This document shows, piece by piece, positions 17,023 through 26,196 of a stretch of DNA of 64,000 nucleotides. A program made the translations under genes and the position numbers. The notes under the pieces were generated by a model. The model was not told where the DNA came from. It saw nothing but the letters and a program-made list of their open reading frames with translations, and ran no database searches. Origin of the DNA: Robiginitalea sp. (GTDB lineage: Bacteria; Bacteroidota; Bacteroidia; Flavobacteriales; Flavobacteriaceae). Each line of letters opens with the position of its first letter. Positions within the stretch are counted from its first letter, which is position 1. Location of the stretch: assembly GCA_024638915.1 (NCBI GenBank), contig JAHEJJ010000006.1:30417-94416 (forward strand). Direction: 5' to 3'.

Positions 17023-17976
17023 CTAAAGCAACTGTCGAATGATATCTTCTTCGGTGATAGACTCTGCTTCGGCCTTATAGTTTTTAATGATCCTATGCCT
17101 AAGGATCCCGTAGGCCACAGCTTTTACATCTTCGATATCCGGGGAGAATTTACTATTTATGGCCGCATGGGCCTTCGCGCCAAGTATGAGATATTGTGAT
17201 GCCCTGGGGCCCGCTCCCCAATCGAGATACTGTCTGACAAAATCGGGCGAAGATTCCAATCCCGGGCGGGTACTGTTCACCAACTTAACGGCATAGTTCA
17301 CTACATTATCAGCGACAGGTATTCTGCGAATTAAATGTTGAACCTGAAGGATCTCATCCGCTGTAAACAGAACATCCAATTCTGGCGTCTCATCATTGGT
17401 AGTGGTTTTCACCACCTCGATTTCTTCTTCCACCGAAGGATATTTCAACTCGATGGCAAACATAAACCGGTCGAGCTGAGCTTCCGGTAAAGGATAGGTT
17501 CCCTCTTGTTCAATGGGGTTTTGCGTGGCTAATACGAAGTAGGGCAAGGTTAATTTGTACTGTTTGCCTGTTATCGTGACGGCCCTTTCCTGCATAGCCT
17601 CCAATAAGGCTGCCTGGGTTTTAGGAGGAGTCCTGTTGATCTCATCGGCCAAAATAATGTTAGCAAAAACCGGACCCTTGATGAACTTAAAATTACGGTT
17701 CTGATCCAGTATTTCACTTCCCAGTATATCACTGGGCATCAGATCGGGTGTAAATTGGATCCGCTTAAAATCTAGCCCGAGTGTTTGGGCTATGGTATTT
17801 ACCATCAAAGTTTTTGCCAATCCCGGGACCCCAATGAGGAGGGAATGCCCGCCAGTATAAATCGATAACAAGATCTGGTCGATCACCTTCTCCTGCCCTA
17901 CGATTACCTTGGCAATTTCTTTCTTCAGGGCCTGATGTTTCTCAACCAGGTATTCAATGGCGGTGACATCGGACAT
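17023..17976 (-). CDS. MoxR-family AAA ATPase
   Basis: 317 residues. Walker A GVPGLAKT (49-56), Walker B ILADEINR (108-115), sensor region ATQNPIEQEGTYPLPEAQLDRF, and the C-terminal AAA lid. MoxR ATPases act as chaperones that mature or activate partner complexes, often with DUF58 and VWA proteins, but none is encoded here. It lies three bases after the SurA-type gene on the same strand, suggesting co-transcription with envelope chaperones. Confidence 0.94.
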   Translation of the reverse strand: MSDVTAIEYLVEKHQALKKEIAKVIVGQEKVIDQILLSIYTGGHSLLIGVPGLAKTLMVNTIAQTLGLDFKRIQFTPDLMPSDILGSEILDQNRNFKFIKGPVFANIILADEINRTPPKTQAALLEAMQERAVTITGKQYKLTLPYFVLATQNPIEQEGTYPLPEAQLDRFMFAIELKYPSVEEEIEVVKTTTNDETPELDVLFTADEILQVQHLIRRIPVADNVVNYAVKLVNSTRPGLESSPDFVRQYLDWGAGPRASQYLILGAKAHAAINSKFSPDIEDVKAVAYGILRHRIIKNYKAEAESITEEDIIRQLL

Positions 17977-17979
17977 ATA

Positions 17980-19464
17980 TTATTCCTTTACCCATTTATT
18001 AGCAAATTGACAGTCTTTGTTACTCCCGCTGACACTAACATAAGTATCCTCTATATGTTCCTCCATCCATTCTTTGATCGCTCTGAACTGTTTTTCGCGC
18101 AGAGCCAATTCCTGGATTTTAATATAGTCTTTAGCAAAATTGGCCACATGTTCATCATAACGGTTGGTCACATTGAGGATCTTATAAGAAGGAGGACCTC
18201 CTCTCGGATCTTGTTCTAATATGGGATTGGAAATCTCGTTATCCTTAAGATTTCTTACCTGATTATAAAGGTTAGGGTCCATTTTAGTCAGCTCGAATCG
18301 CGAATCAAAATTTGTGGGGTTCCGAAGTAAACCTCCATCGAATTTGGTTTCTTTCTCATCCGAGAAATTGCGGGCGGCTTCAGCAAAGGTATATTTCCCT
18401 TCAAGGATATGTTTCCGGATGGTATCTAATTCCACTTTAGCCTCATCGAGTGCCGACTGAGGGATATCAGGTTGAATGAGGATATGCCGCAAATCGAGCT
18501 CCTGCCCCCTGATCTTTTCGATATAGATGATATGATAGCCAAAAACCGTTTCAAAAGGATCGGAGATCTCTCCTTCCTGCAGTCTAAAAGCCACATCTTT
18601 AAATTCCTTAACGAATGGGGTCTGCCGTGTCATGCTGTAAAATCCTCCTTTGGATTTGGAGCCGGGATCCTGGGAATAAAGAATCGCCTTTACGCTGAAA
18701 CTCGCATCATTGTCTTCAACATCAGCTTTGATCTCCGCTAATTTATCGATAACCTTTTGTTTCTCCTCTTCGGGTACTTTTGGTTGCTTGACGATCTGTG
18801 AGATCTCCAATTCTGCTCCGAAGACTGGCCTTTCATCTTCGGGAATTTTTTTAAAGAACTGTCGCACTTCCTCGGGGGTGACCTTGATATCCGAAATGAT
18901 CTTTCGCTGCATTTTTTCCGAAAGCATTCTCAACTTATTGATGTTGAACAATTCCTCGCGGAAGGCTTCCACCGATTCCTTCTTATAAAATTCGAGCACT
19001 TTATCCATTGAACCCACTTGCTGTACTAATTGCTGTATTTGACGATCACTGGTGCTGTTCACCTCATCATCTGATACCAAAATACTATCCTGCACCGCCT
19101 GATGGGCATATAACCGATCTTCCATAAGTTTACCCAATAAACCACAATGAGTGATATCCTCCGCAGAGGCACCCTGATTCTTCAAATCGATAAGGGTCTT
19201 GTCGATATCCGAGTTGAGTATTACATAGTCACCTATCACGGCTGCGATCCCATCGATCTGGATACGTTTAAAGTTATTTGTGCTGTCCATGATCACAACT
19301 TCCGGTGCTTCCAAAGGAGTTTCCGGCGGTTCAATCTGCGGATCGGGTATCGAGTCCCTTTGCTGCGCCTGAGCAATAGCAGACACCATTAAGCTCAGTA
19401 TCAATATGCAAAACGTCTTCCCGTTATTCAAAAATCTCGAATTCATTCTCTCTTGTCGCTTCAT
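17980..19464 (-). CDS. SurA-type periplasmic peptidyl-prolyl isomerase
   Basis: 494 residues. A signal peptide ending AIAQAQQ, an N-terminal SurA chaperone domain (about 65-200), a parvulin domain (about 210-320) with GGFYSMTRQTPFVKEF, a second rotamase-like domain (about 325-425) with DGGLLRNP, and a C-terminal helix. It escorts outer-membrane proteins. The ATG at 19446 is an alternative start. The gene overlaps the end of the upstream SurA-like lipoprotein gene by 41 bp (23 bp with the alternative start). Confidence 0.92.
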   Translation of the reverse strand: MKRQERMNSRFLNNGKTFCILILSLMVSAIAQAQQRDSIPDPQIEPPETPLEAPEVVIMDSTNNFKRIQIDGIAAVIGDYVILNSDIDKTLIDLKNQGASAEDITHCGLLGKLMEDRLYAHQAVQDSILVSDDEVNSTSDRQIQQLVQQVGSMDKVLEFYKKESVEAFREELFNINKLRMLSEKMQRKIISDIKVTPEEVRQFFKKIPEDERPVFGAELEISQIVKQPKVPEEEKQKVIDKLAEIKADVEDNDASFSVKAILYSQDPGSKSKGGFYSMTRQTPFVKEFKDVAFRLQEGEISDPFETVFGYHIIYIEKIRGQELDLRHILIQPDIPQSALDEAKVELDTIRKHILEGKYTFAEAARNFSDEKETKFDGGLLRNPTNFDSRFELTKMDPNLYNQVRNLKDNEISNPILEQDPRGGPPSYKILNVTNRYDEHVANFAKDYIKIQELALREKQFRAIKEWMEEHIEDTYVSVSGSNKDCQFANKWVKE

Positions 19465-20281
19465 CTATGATTTCTGTTTCCAGTTTTTTGATAAAATCAA
19501 GTTTTCTCCGGTTGAGAATCACTTGCCGGATGCTGGGTTCCACATATGGCAATGGGGCAATTTCATTAACCTGAAGGATATCCTTTATATAGACCAAATA
19601 TACCCCTGATGGGTCCTGCAATTCAAAAAATTGTGATTTTTTTAAGTATCTGTTCTCATTGTCGGCGCTTAAGGGGGGTATTTCCTGCATTACCCGAGAC
19701 ACCGGGACCCATAGTGAGTCGTTAAAATTCAACTTTTTAAATTGGATTCCCACGGAATCTAAATAGGATCTATCGTCTTCATCAAATCCTTTTAGCCGGC
19801 TGATCACCTCATCCTTATTCAAAAATTGAAGCGGTGTCTCTACAAACCTCAATCTTAATATCTTCTCTTTTAAACGAAAATTTTCTTTCTGCAAGTCGTA
19901 AAAGGCCTTCAATTCCACCTGGCTCACCGTGGTATCCTGACCCTGAGAAACCAATGCCTCCTTGTAGGCTCTTGTATAGAGATCCGTTCGGTAATCCTCG
20001 ACCAGTCTGTCGAATTCTTTTAGTTTCTCTTCAGGAAGGTTGATATTAGCCTTAGAAAGCAATAGCTGCCTGGTAGCCCAATTGTTGATAAAATTCGTCA
20101 TGAAGGAAGCGCTATCCGCCGGGGTCATATCTTCAGAGATCAGTCCTTCAACCTCTTGCGTGTAAAGATAGGTATCGCCAACCCGCGCTATAGGGGTCTG
20201 GTCCTCACTGCTGTTCAGTAATTTACCGCAGGAACCAAAACAAAAGAACAATAAAAGAATGAGGCTGTACAACCACTTCAT
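19424..20281 (-). CDS. SurA-like lipoprotein without parvulin domain
   Basis: 285 residues from the ATG at 20281, which gives a clean lipoprotein signal (MKWLYSLILLLFFCFGSC); upstream in-frame starts only add a non-signal extension. It then has a SurA N-terminal-like helical region (ARVGDTYLYTQEVEGLI) and a C-terminal part that resembles the SurA closing helices, but no recognisable rotamase core (no GG..L pattern). Overlap with the downstream SurA gene points to joint translation. A periplasmic chaperone role is inferred. Confidence 0.82.
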   Translation of the reverse strand: MKWLYSLILLLFFCFGSCGKLLNSSEDQTPIARVGDTYLYTQEVEGLISEDMTPADSASFMTNFINNWATRQLLLSKANINLPEEKLKEFDRLVEDYRTDLYTRAYKEALVSQGQDTTVSQVELKAFYDLQKENFRLKEKILRLRFVETPLQFLNKDEVISRLKGFDEDDRSYLDSVGIQFKKLNFNDSLWVPVSRVMQEIPPLSADNENRYLKKSQFFELQDPSGVYLVYIKDILQVNEIAPLPYVEPSIRQVILNRRKLDFIKKLETEIIDEATRENEFEIFE

Positions 20282-20421
20282 CAAATAATGAATATAGAAT
20301 TGCAAATGCAAAAGTAAGAAATCGGAGAAGTTGAACAATGATCGGGATAAGGGATTTACAAATTATTACGACATGATCCCCTTTTATTAACTAAATTAGT
20401 GGATGTGGAAAGTGGGGTAAT

Positions 20422-20883
20422 ATGAAATATACTACCGAATTAACGATCGATATACCCAGGAGTGAGTTCGTTAAAAAATTTGACGATCCCGATAATATGA
20501 TGTACTGGCAGAAGGGATTACTGTCTTATAATTACCTCACAGGTGAACCGGGCGAAGAAGGCTCCCAGATGGAATTACATTATCAAATGGGAAAACGCAA
20601 ACTCTTATTGATCGAAACTATTATCAAGCGGAACATGCCCTACGAGTTTCATGCCACCTACGATACCAAGGGTGTTCACAATATTCAGAAAAATTTTTTC
20701 AAGGATGTTGAAGAAAACAAAACATTGTGGGTATCGGAATCCGAATTCCAATTTTCCGGGATTTTTATGAAGTTCATGGGGTTTTTAATGCCAGGAGCAT
20801 TCAAAAAACAGTCGTGCCAGTACCTGCAAGACTTTAAGACATTTGTGGAAACCGGTAAATCGGTTAACGCTTCTGAATCATAA
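20422..20883 (+). CDS. SRPBCC-family protein
   Basis: 153 residues starting MKYTTELTIDIPRSEFV, a beta-strand/helix pattern of the START/SRPBCC superfamily, with no signal peptide. Such folds bind hydrophobic ligands in a deep cavity; the ligand is unknown. The next small gene starts at a GTG five bases after its stop, so the two are likely co-translated. Confidence 0.82.
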   Translation: MKYTTELTIDIPRSEFVKKFDDPDNMMYWQKGLLSYNYLTGEPGEEGSQMELHYQMGKRKLLLIETIIKRNMPYEFHATYDTKGVHNIQKNFFKDVEENKTLWVSESEFQFSGIFMKFMGFLMPGAFKKQSCQYLQDFKTFVETGKSVNASES

Positions 20884-20887
20884 AGCG

Positions 20888-21133
20888 GTGAATCGAAGGA
20901 TCAAACTCATATGGGATTTCAGAGGACCAACGGCGAGCGAGATCGCTCGTCATCATGAAAAACATTTGCAGCAATATATAGTTGCAGAAGATCTACCGAT
21001 AAATATTACAGGCTATAAAGATCTGAGCAATGCCCATAGTATCGCCTTCATGGTGGTGGAAGAAAACGATATGCTTCGTGTACGTGATGCCCTTATACCC
21101 CACAGGGGAGAGGTTTACGAGGAATTAGCCTAA
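20888..21133 (+). CDS. Conserved small protein of unknown function
   Basis: 81 residues from the GTG at 20888 (VNRRIKLIWDFRGPTA); upstream in-frame codons overlap the previous gene and do not look like part of this family. It contains HHEKHLQQY and ends EVYEELA. I recognise the KLIWDFRGPxA...HHxxHL pattern as recurring in flavobacterial small proteins but cannot give a function. It lies between an SRPBCC gene and a serine hydrolase gene. Confidence 0.72.
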   Translation: MNRRIKLIWDFRGPTASEIARHHEKHLQQYIVAEDLPINITGYKDLSNAHSIAFMVVEENDMLRVRDALIPHRGEVYEELA

Positions 21134-21165
21134 AAAGCATAACCTTATTAATCACTTTCTTTTTG

Positions 21166-22317
21166 ATGTGGTACCCGAACTTTTTAAAGACAAAATTGGC
21201 CCTTTTGATCGGGAGTGTACTTCTATTAGCCTGTAATGACGAACATATCGCAAATCCGCTTGAGCATATACTCTATACATCCGAAGATCTCGCTATTCGA
21301 CGAGTTGTTGATGAGATCGACAAGTACGAACTTCAAATACTCTATACGCAGGTAAACCGTACCAACCAGGAAATTCAGTTCAGGGATTATGCATTCGGAT
21401 TAGATGATGCTGCCTATTTCTATCCGGCGAGTACTGTAAAATTTCCCATCGCCCTGGTCGCGCTTGAAAAAGTTTCGCAAATGAATGATTTTTCTTTAGA
21501 TACCCGTTTTTATGTGGAGGGTGATACGGTTGAAACCACAATCGGAAAGGAAATTATCAAGGTTTTTGCCGTGAGCGACAACGAAGCGAATAACCGACTT
21601 TTCGAATTCCTGGGCCAGGACGCGATCGATGAGAGCTTGTCATCAAAAGACATAGGTCCGCACAGGATCGCCCATCGTCTTTCTGCCGCAAATGCCGACG
21701 ATATCACCACCCGTCCTCTTATTGTATACTTAAATGACAGCACAACAACCCAAATAGGTCCTGTTATAAACGCTCCACTTGAATATCTCAAATTGAAAAA
21801 TATTCAAAAAGGCACGGGCTATATAGACGAAGACAGACTGGTTGAAGAACCGTTTGACTTCAGCTTGAAAAACTATTTTCCCATTTCATCTCAACAGGAA
21901 GTAATGAAAAGGGTGATCTTCCCGGAACATTACCCATCAGCAGAAACCTTCAGCCTGGGACAAAAAGAACGATCGCTGTTACTCGACGCCATGTCTTCTC
22001 CACCGCGAAAATGGGGATATGATGAAGTTGAGTACTATGACAGCTACGGCAAATTTTTTATCTATGGGGATTCCAGGTCGAGGATACCCGAATCTGTCAG
22101 GATCTATAATAAAGTAGGCTATGCCTATGGAACAATTACCGATTGTGCCTATGTAACAGACATCAGCAACAATATTGAATTTATTCTCACGGCTACCCTA
22201 TTGGTTAACCAGGATCAGGTCTTTAATGACAACCAATATGAGTATGAATCGATCGGTATTCCTTTTTTGGCAGCCTTAGGCAGAGCGATCCACCAATACG
22301 AGTTCAATCGAAAATAA
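21166..22317 (+). CDS. Class A beta-lactamase-related serine hydrolase lipoprotein
   Basis: 383 residues from the ATG at 21166; a TTG precedes it. A lipobox LLAC puts the mature N-terminus at C23. The SxxK motif is S89-T-V-K92 (YPASTVKFP) and SDN is at 137-139 (AVSDNEANN). The third motif reads KVG (YNKVGYAYG) instead of KTG/KSG. The Ω-loop glutamate of class A beta-lactamases is not obvious. This fits a serine hydrolase or peptidase with penicillin-binding fold rather than a resistance enzyme. Confidence 0.85.
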   Translation: MWYPNFLKTKLALLIGSVLLLACNDEHIANPLEHILYTSEDLAIRRVVDEIDKYELQILYTQVNRTNQEIQFRDYAFGLDDAAYFYPASTVKFPIALVALEKVSQMNDFSLDTRFYVEGDTVETTIGKEIIKVFAVSDNEANNRLFEFLGQDAIDESLSSKDIGPHRIAHRLSAANADDITTRPLIVYLNDSTTTQIGPVINAPLEYLKLKNIQKGTGYIDEDRLVEEPFDFSLKNYFPISSQQEVMKRVIFPEHYPSAETFSLGQKERSLLLDAMSSPPRKWGYDEVEYYDSYGKFFIYGDSRSRIPESVRIYNKVGYAYGTITDCAYVTDISNNIEFILTATLLVNQDQVFNDNQYEYESIGIPFLAALGRAIHQYEFNRK

Positions 22318-22321
22318 CGCC

Positions 22322-22837
22322 ATGGAAACACTAAACTTTCACTCCTTTACCAAGAAAATCTATATCAAAGCGCCTTTGGAGAAACTCTACTGGTGCTGGG
22401 CTTGTTCAGAAGGGTTGTGCTCCTGGTTCTTAAGGGAGGCGATTTTCACCCAAGAAAAAGACGGAGAGCGGACCCTATCTGAATCCATTCAGGCGGGGGA
22501 TCGGTATACATGGCGTTGGCATAATTGGGATGGTAAAGAAGAAGGTACTGTCCTTCACGCTAATGGGAAGGATACTGTGGAATTCACCTTTGCAGGGAAA
22601 ACGCAGGTAAAAGTAGAATTGATCCCTGAAAAAGGATCTGTTCTGGTGGCATTGAAACAATATCATATCCCTACCGATGAAGAGAGCAAATTACATATTC
22701 ATGTGGGTTGCAGCAATGGCTGGACCTTCTGGCTTGCCAATTTAAAGGCCTACCTGGAACACAACATCCTACTGCATGAGAAGGAGCTGGATCTTCGTGC
22801 AGTACCCATGGCCGCCTTCGAGTATGTTAACATATAG
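22322..22837 (+). CDS. START-like/AHSA1 domain protein
   Basis: 171 residues starting METLNFHSFTKKIYIKAPLEKLYWCW, the typical entry to an Aha1/START-like fold (IKAPxxxVYxxW). No signal peptide. It begins four bases after the serine hydrolase stop and ends shortly before a strong hairpin shared with the convergent fasciclin gene. The ligand is unknown. Confidence 0.86.
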   Translation: METLNFHSFTKKIYIKAPLEKLYWCWACSEGLCSWFLREAIFTQEKDGERTLSESIQAGDRYTWRWHNWDGKEEGTVLHANGKDTVEFTFAGKTQVKVELIPEKGSVLVALKQYHIPTDEESKLHIHVGCSNGWTFWLANLKAYLEHNILLHEKELDLRAVPMAAFEYVNI

Positions 22838-22849
22838 ATATGGTCGAAA

Positions 22850-22877
22850 TAAAAAAGCACCGCGAAGGCGGTGCTTT
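22850..22877 (-). terminator. Terminator between convergent genes
   Basis: AAAGCACCGC (22854-22863) pairs with GCGGTGCTTT (22868-22877) over GAAG. The T-run is on the minus strand, ending the fasciclin transcript; the hairpin may also slow plus-strand transcription. Confidence 0.85.
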
Positions 22878-22897
22878 AAAGTCAAAGAGTTTTGTTA

Positions 22898-23416
22898 TTA
22901 AGGCATCACAACATCTTCGATAATGTGGATCACGCCGTTAGAAGCCATAACATCGGTCTTGGTGATCTTGCTGTAATTACCGCTTTGGTCCATCAGAAAA
23001 ATTCCTCCATCTTTTTCTACTGCTGTAAGCGTGGAACCATTTAAGGTTGTCAACTCAGCTTTGCCATTTCCGGCTTTTAATGCATTTACTACATCGGCAG
23101 CAGCTATCTTACCAGAGACTACATGATAGGTAAGAATACCGGATAGTTTTTCTTTATTCTCGGGCTGAAGCAGACTGTTAAATGCAGTGGCATCAATTTT
23201 AGCAAATCCGGAATTGACCGGGGCAAAAACGGTAAAGGGCCCATCTCCCTGTAATGCTCCTACAAGGTCGGCTGCTTTTAAAGCCGTTACAAGCGTACTG
23301 AAATCGTCGACCGAAGCCGCTATCTCTACAATGTTTTTAGTATTGTTTTGAGCATTTACAGCGGTTGTCCCAAAAAAGAATACTGCTGAAGCAAGTAAAA
23401 AAAGCAATTTTTTCAT
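22898..23416 (-). CDS. Secreted fasciclin (FAS1) domain protein
   Basis: 172 residues with a Sec signal peptide (cut after AVNAQ) and a single FAS1 domain: DDFSTLVTALKAADLVGAL, FTVFAPVNSGFAKI (H1 box), LTYHVVSGKI, and NGVIHIIEDVVMP at the end (H2 box). FAS1 domains mediate adhesion. It is divergent from the sigma/anti-sigma pair at 23488, a common arrangement in which the ECF sigma factor may control it. Confidence 0.93.
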   Translation of the reverse strand: MKKLLFLLASAVFFFGTTAVNAQNNTKNIVEIAASVDDFSTLVTALKAADLVGALQGDGPFTVFAPVNSGFAKIDATAFNSLLQPENKEKLSGILTYHVVSGKIAAADVVNALKAGNGKAELTTLNGSTLTAVEKDGGIFLMDQSGNYSKITKTDVMASNGVIHIIEDVVMP

Positions 23417-23487
23417 GATTTGTTTTTTAGATATAGTTAAAATTAAAAATACTGTTACCCCTATTTACACACAGATTTATCATTAAG

Positions 23488-24093
23488 ATGACCAAAGATG
23501 AATTTTATCATATATTTAACAAAGCTATGAAAGAAGACACATCCGACTTGTTTCTTATCGATCGATTGAAGAACGGTGAAAAAAATGCCCTGTATCCTTT
23601 ATATGATAAATATTCAGGGGCTCTGTTTGGCGTTATCGTTCGAATGTGCAGAGACAAGGAGCTTGCCGAAGACCTCTTACAGGAGTCATTTATAAAAATC
23701 TGGGAAAAGATAGAATCTTATAAACCCGGGAGGGGTAAGTTTTATACCTGGGCCTACAGGATATGCAGGAACACCACATTGAACCATTTAAGAAAGTCTT
23801 CACCCCTCATCCAGCAAGAAGATTTAAGTGTATATAAGGATGTAACAGATGAAATGCCTTCTGAACCTTATGAACAATTAAAAGGGGTATTGAAAAAACT
23901 GGAACCCCATCATCAGGAAGCGATAAGACTGGTCTACTTTAAGGGTTACACCCATAAAGAGGCTCATGAATTTATGGGGGTTCCGCTGGGAACATTTAAA
24001 TCGTACATCAGACAGGCGTTATTGAAATTAAGATCGATTCGTTCAGAATTGTATCATGTTTTGATTGTAATTGAGGTTTTGGCTAATGGATAG
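23488..24093 (+). CDS. ECF-type RNA polymerase sigma factor (SigK-like)
   Basis: 201 residues. Region 2 spans about 25-95 (ALYPLYDKYSGALFGVI, DLLQESFIKIWEK, TWAYRICRNTTLNHLRK) and region 4 about 130-185 (HHQEAIRLVYFKGYTHKEA, GVPLGTFKSYIRQALLKLR). Its 3' end overlaps the ATG of the RskA-like anti-sigma gene, so the pair is translationally coupled. The divergent fasciclin gene is a plausible target. Confidence 0.93.
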   Translation: MTKDEFYHIFNKAMKEDTSDLFLIDRLKNGEKNALYPLYDKYSGALFGVIVRMCRDKELAEDLLQESFIKIWEKIESYKPGRGKFYTWAYRICRNTTLNHLRKSSPLIQQEDLSVYKDVTDEMPSEPYEQLKGVLKKLEPHHQEAIRLVYFKGYTHKEAHEFMGVPLGTFKSYIRQALLKLRSIRSELYHVLIVIEVLANG

Positions 24094-24868
24094 GAAGAGA
24101 ATCATAGAAGAAGGATTGTTAGAACGATATGCACTAGGTACACTCGCTACAGACGAGGAAACCGAGCTTATTGAGGCTTTATTGATAGATGAAGGCCTTA
24201 AGGAACAACTGGCAGAATTTGAAGCTGAATTCGAACAAATTGGCCTGGAAAACGCCATTGCACCTCCTGCCCGCGTTAAAGAACAGCTTCGAAAATCATT
24301 GGAAGCGGTTAGTCTGCCGGCTCCTTCTTCAGTTTCGAAGTCCTCTTCTGTATTACAGTCGGGCAGGCTCATGGTGGCCGCCAGCATGGCTGCACTATTC
24401 GCCCTGGGTGCTTTCTGGCTGTATGTACAATGGCAGACGTCTATAGAAGATCTCAATACGCTGCAGACGCAAACCAATCAACTACAGGAACGACTTGATG
24501 GACTTGAACAGCAATACGATACCACAAGAGAGCGTTATGCCACCATAAATGATCCCAAAACCATCCCGCTATATCTGGTAGGAAATCAGAATTCACCGGA
24601 AACCAGAGTCGTCGCTTACGTCAATCATGAAGACAAAACGGTCATTGTAAACGGACTAGGACTTGTAGCCCTTGAAAGAGAGAAAGCATATCAGATGTGG
24701 GCCGATGTTGAAGGTGAAATGATCAATATGGGATTGATCCCCGTCGGTGAAGAGTATATTCCGCTGCGGTACATCGATAAAGCCGAGTCCTTAAATATTA
24801 CGGTTGAACCCGCCGGTGGCAGCGAACACCCTACCGTGCAGAACCTGATCACTAACGTATATCTATAG
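24086..24868 (+). CDS. RskA-type anti-sigma factor
   Basis: 260 residues from the ATG at 24086 (MDRKRIIEEGLLERYALGTL), eight bases before the sigma factor's stop. An N-terminal anti-sigma helical domain (1-90), one membrane segment (about 99-117, MAALFALGAFWLYV), a short coiled coil (NTLQTQTNQLQERLDGLE) and a periplasmic RskA domain (AYQMWADVEGEMINMGLIP). It holds the upstream ECF factor at the membrane until a signal arrives. Confidence 0.92.
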   Translation: MDRKRIIEEGLLERYALGTLATDEETELIEALLIDEGLKEQLAEFEAEFEQIGLENAIAPPARVKEQLRKSLEAVSLPAPSSVSKSSSVLQSGRLMVAASMAALFALGAFWLYVQWQTSIEDLNTLQTQTNQLQERLDGLEQQYDTTRERYATINDPKTIPLYLVGNQNSPETRVVAYVNHEDKTVIVNGLGLVALEREKAYQMWADVEGEMINMGLIPVGEEYIPLRYIDKAESLNITVEPAGGSEHPTVQNLITNVYL

Positions 24869-24870
24869 TT

Positions 24871-26172
24871 CTACGCAGGCTTGCCGTAAAGATCATAATC
24901 GGTGGCCTCGATGATTTCGACATCGACAAAATCACCGGTTTTCATATAGTAATCCGACGCATCGATCAAAACCTCGTTGTCAACATCGGGTGAGTCGATT
25001 TCGGTTCGGCCAACAAAATAGGCGCCTTCCTTTCGATCGATCAGACATCGCAACACACCACCTACTTTTTGCTGGTTGAGTTCCCAGGAAATCTGAGATT
25101 GAATCTCCATTATCTGATTGGCACGGTCCTTTTTTGTTTCTTCCGAAACATCGTCTTCAAGCATGAAGGCGTGTGTATTCTCCTCATGACTGTATGTAAA
25201 ACATCCCAACCGATCGAAACGGGTCTCACCAACCCATTCCTTAAGGATTTGAAAGTCTTGCTCGGTTTCGCCCGGATAGCCTACAATCAATGTGGTACGA
25301 ATCGCTATGCCGGGAACCATCTGCCTGAATTTTTTCAATAAGCTATCGGTTTTCTCCTTAGTGGTACCCCTGCGCATGCTCTTTAAGATCGGATCGGAAA
25401 TGTGCTGCAGCGGGATATCGATATAGTTACAGACCTTGGGTTCCTCCCGCATTACTTCGAGTACATCGAGTGGAAAACCACTGGGAAATGCATAATGCAA
25501 TCGTATCCATTCTATTCCTTCCACTTTTACCAGGGCACGCAATAGTTTAGCCAGATCTCTTTTTTTGTATAGATCCAGACCATAGTAGGTAAGATCCTGG
25601 GCGATGAGTATCACTTCCTTCACGCCATCTCTGGCCAGTTGTGTCGTTTCTGCGACCAATTCTTCGATCGGTTTACTTCTATGCTTTCCTCTCATTAGCG
25701 GAATAGCACAAAAGGAACACGGCCGGTCGCATCCTTCCGCAATTTTTAGATATGCATAGCTCTTTGGTGTGGTTAAGAGCCTTTCACCCAGGAGTTCGTG
25801 TTTGTAATCGGCTTTAAGCACCTTGAGCAATGCCGGCAGATCGCTTGTGCCAAAATAGGCATCTACATTTGGAATCTCTTTTTCCAGATCGGGTTTATAG
25901 CGTTCGCTCAGACATCCGGTAACAAAGACTTTATCTACTACCCCGGCTTCCTTCTTTTTCACAAAATCCAATATGGTGTTTACGCTTTCCTCCTTGGCAT
26001 TATCGATAAAACCGCAAGTGTTGATAACGACGATATTGCCTTCTTCCTCATGGGCAACATCCTTTCCGTTTGCCCGCAACTGTCCCATCAATACCTCGGA
26101 ATCATAGACGTTCTTTGAACATCCGAGTGTTACCACGTTGATCTTATTTTTTTTAAGCGATTTTGTTCTCAT
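24871..26172 (-). CDS. rimO: Ribosomal protein S12 methylthiotransferase
   Basis: 433 residues. N-terminal MTTase cysteines C18, C53 and C87, radical-SAM cysteines C148, C152 and C155 (EGCDRPCSFC), and a C-terminal TRAM domain. The LGCSKNVYDSE and LMRGKHRSKP motifs mark RimO rather than MiaB. It adds a methylthio group to an Asp of ribosomal protein uS12. Same strand as ftsY and DUF2911, 24 bp from the latter. Confidence 0.96.
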   Translation of the reverse strand: MRTKSLKKNKINVVTLGCSKNVYDSEVLMGQLRANGKDVAHEEEGNIVVINTCGFIDNAKEESVNTILDFVKKKEAGVVDKVFVTGCLSERYKPDLEKEIPNVDAYFGTSDLPALLKVLKADYKHELLGERLLTTPKSYAYLKIAEGCDRPCSFCAIPLMRGKHRSKPIEELVAETTQLARDGVKEVILIAQDLTYYGLDLYKKRDLAKLLRALVKVEGIEWIRLHYAFPSGFPLDVLEVMREEPKVCNYIDIPLQHISDPILKSMRRGTTKEKTDSLLKKFRQMVPGIAIRTTLIVGYPGETEQDFQILKEWVGETRFDRLGCFTYSHEENTHAFMLEDDVSEETKKDRANQIMEIQSQISWELNQQKVGGVLRCLIDRKEGAYFVGRTEIDSPDVDNEVLIDASDYYMKTGDFVDVEIIEATDYDLYGKPA

Positions 26173-26196
26173 AGATGGGCCCTATAAAGGTTCTTG

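Noticed and set aside
20346..20390. AAGGGAT...ATCCCCTT imperfect hairpin upstream of the SRPBCC gene
   Set aside because: Bulged stem with a long loop between divergent genes; too weak to call a terminator.
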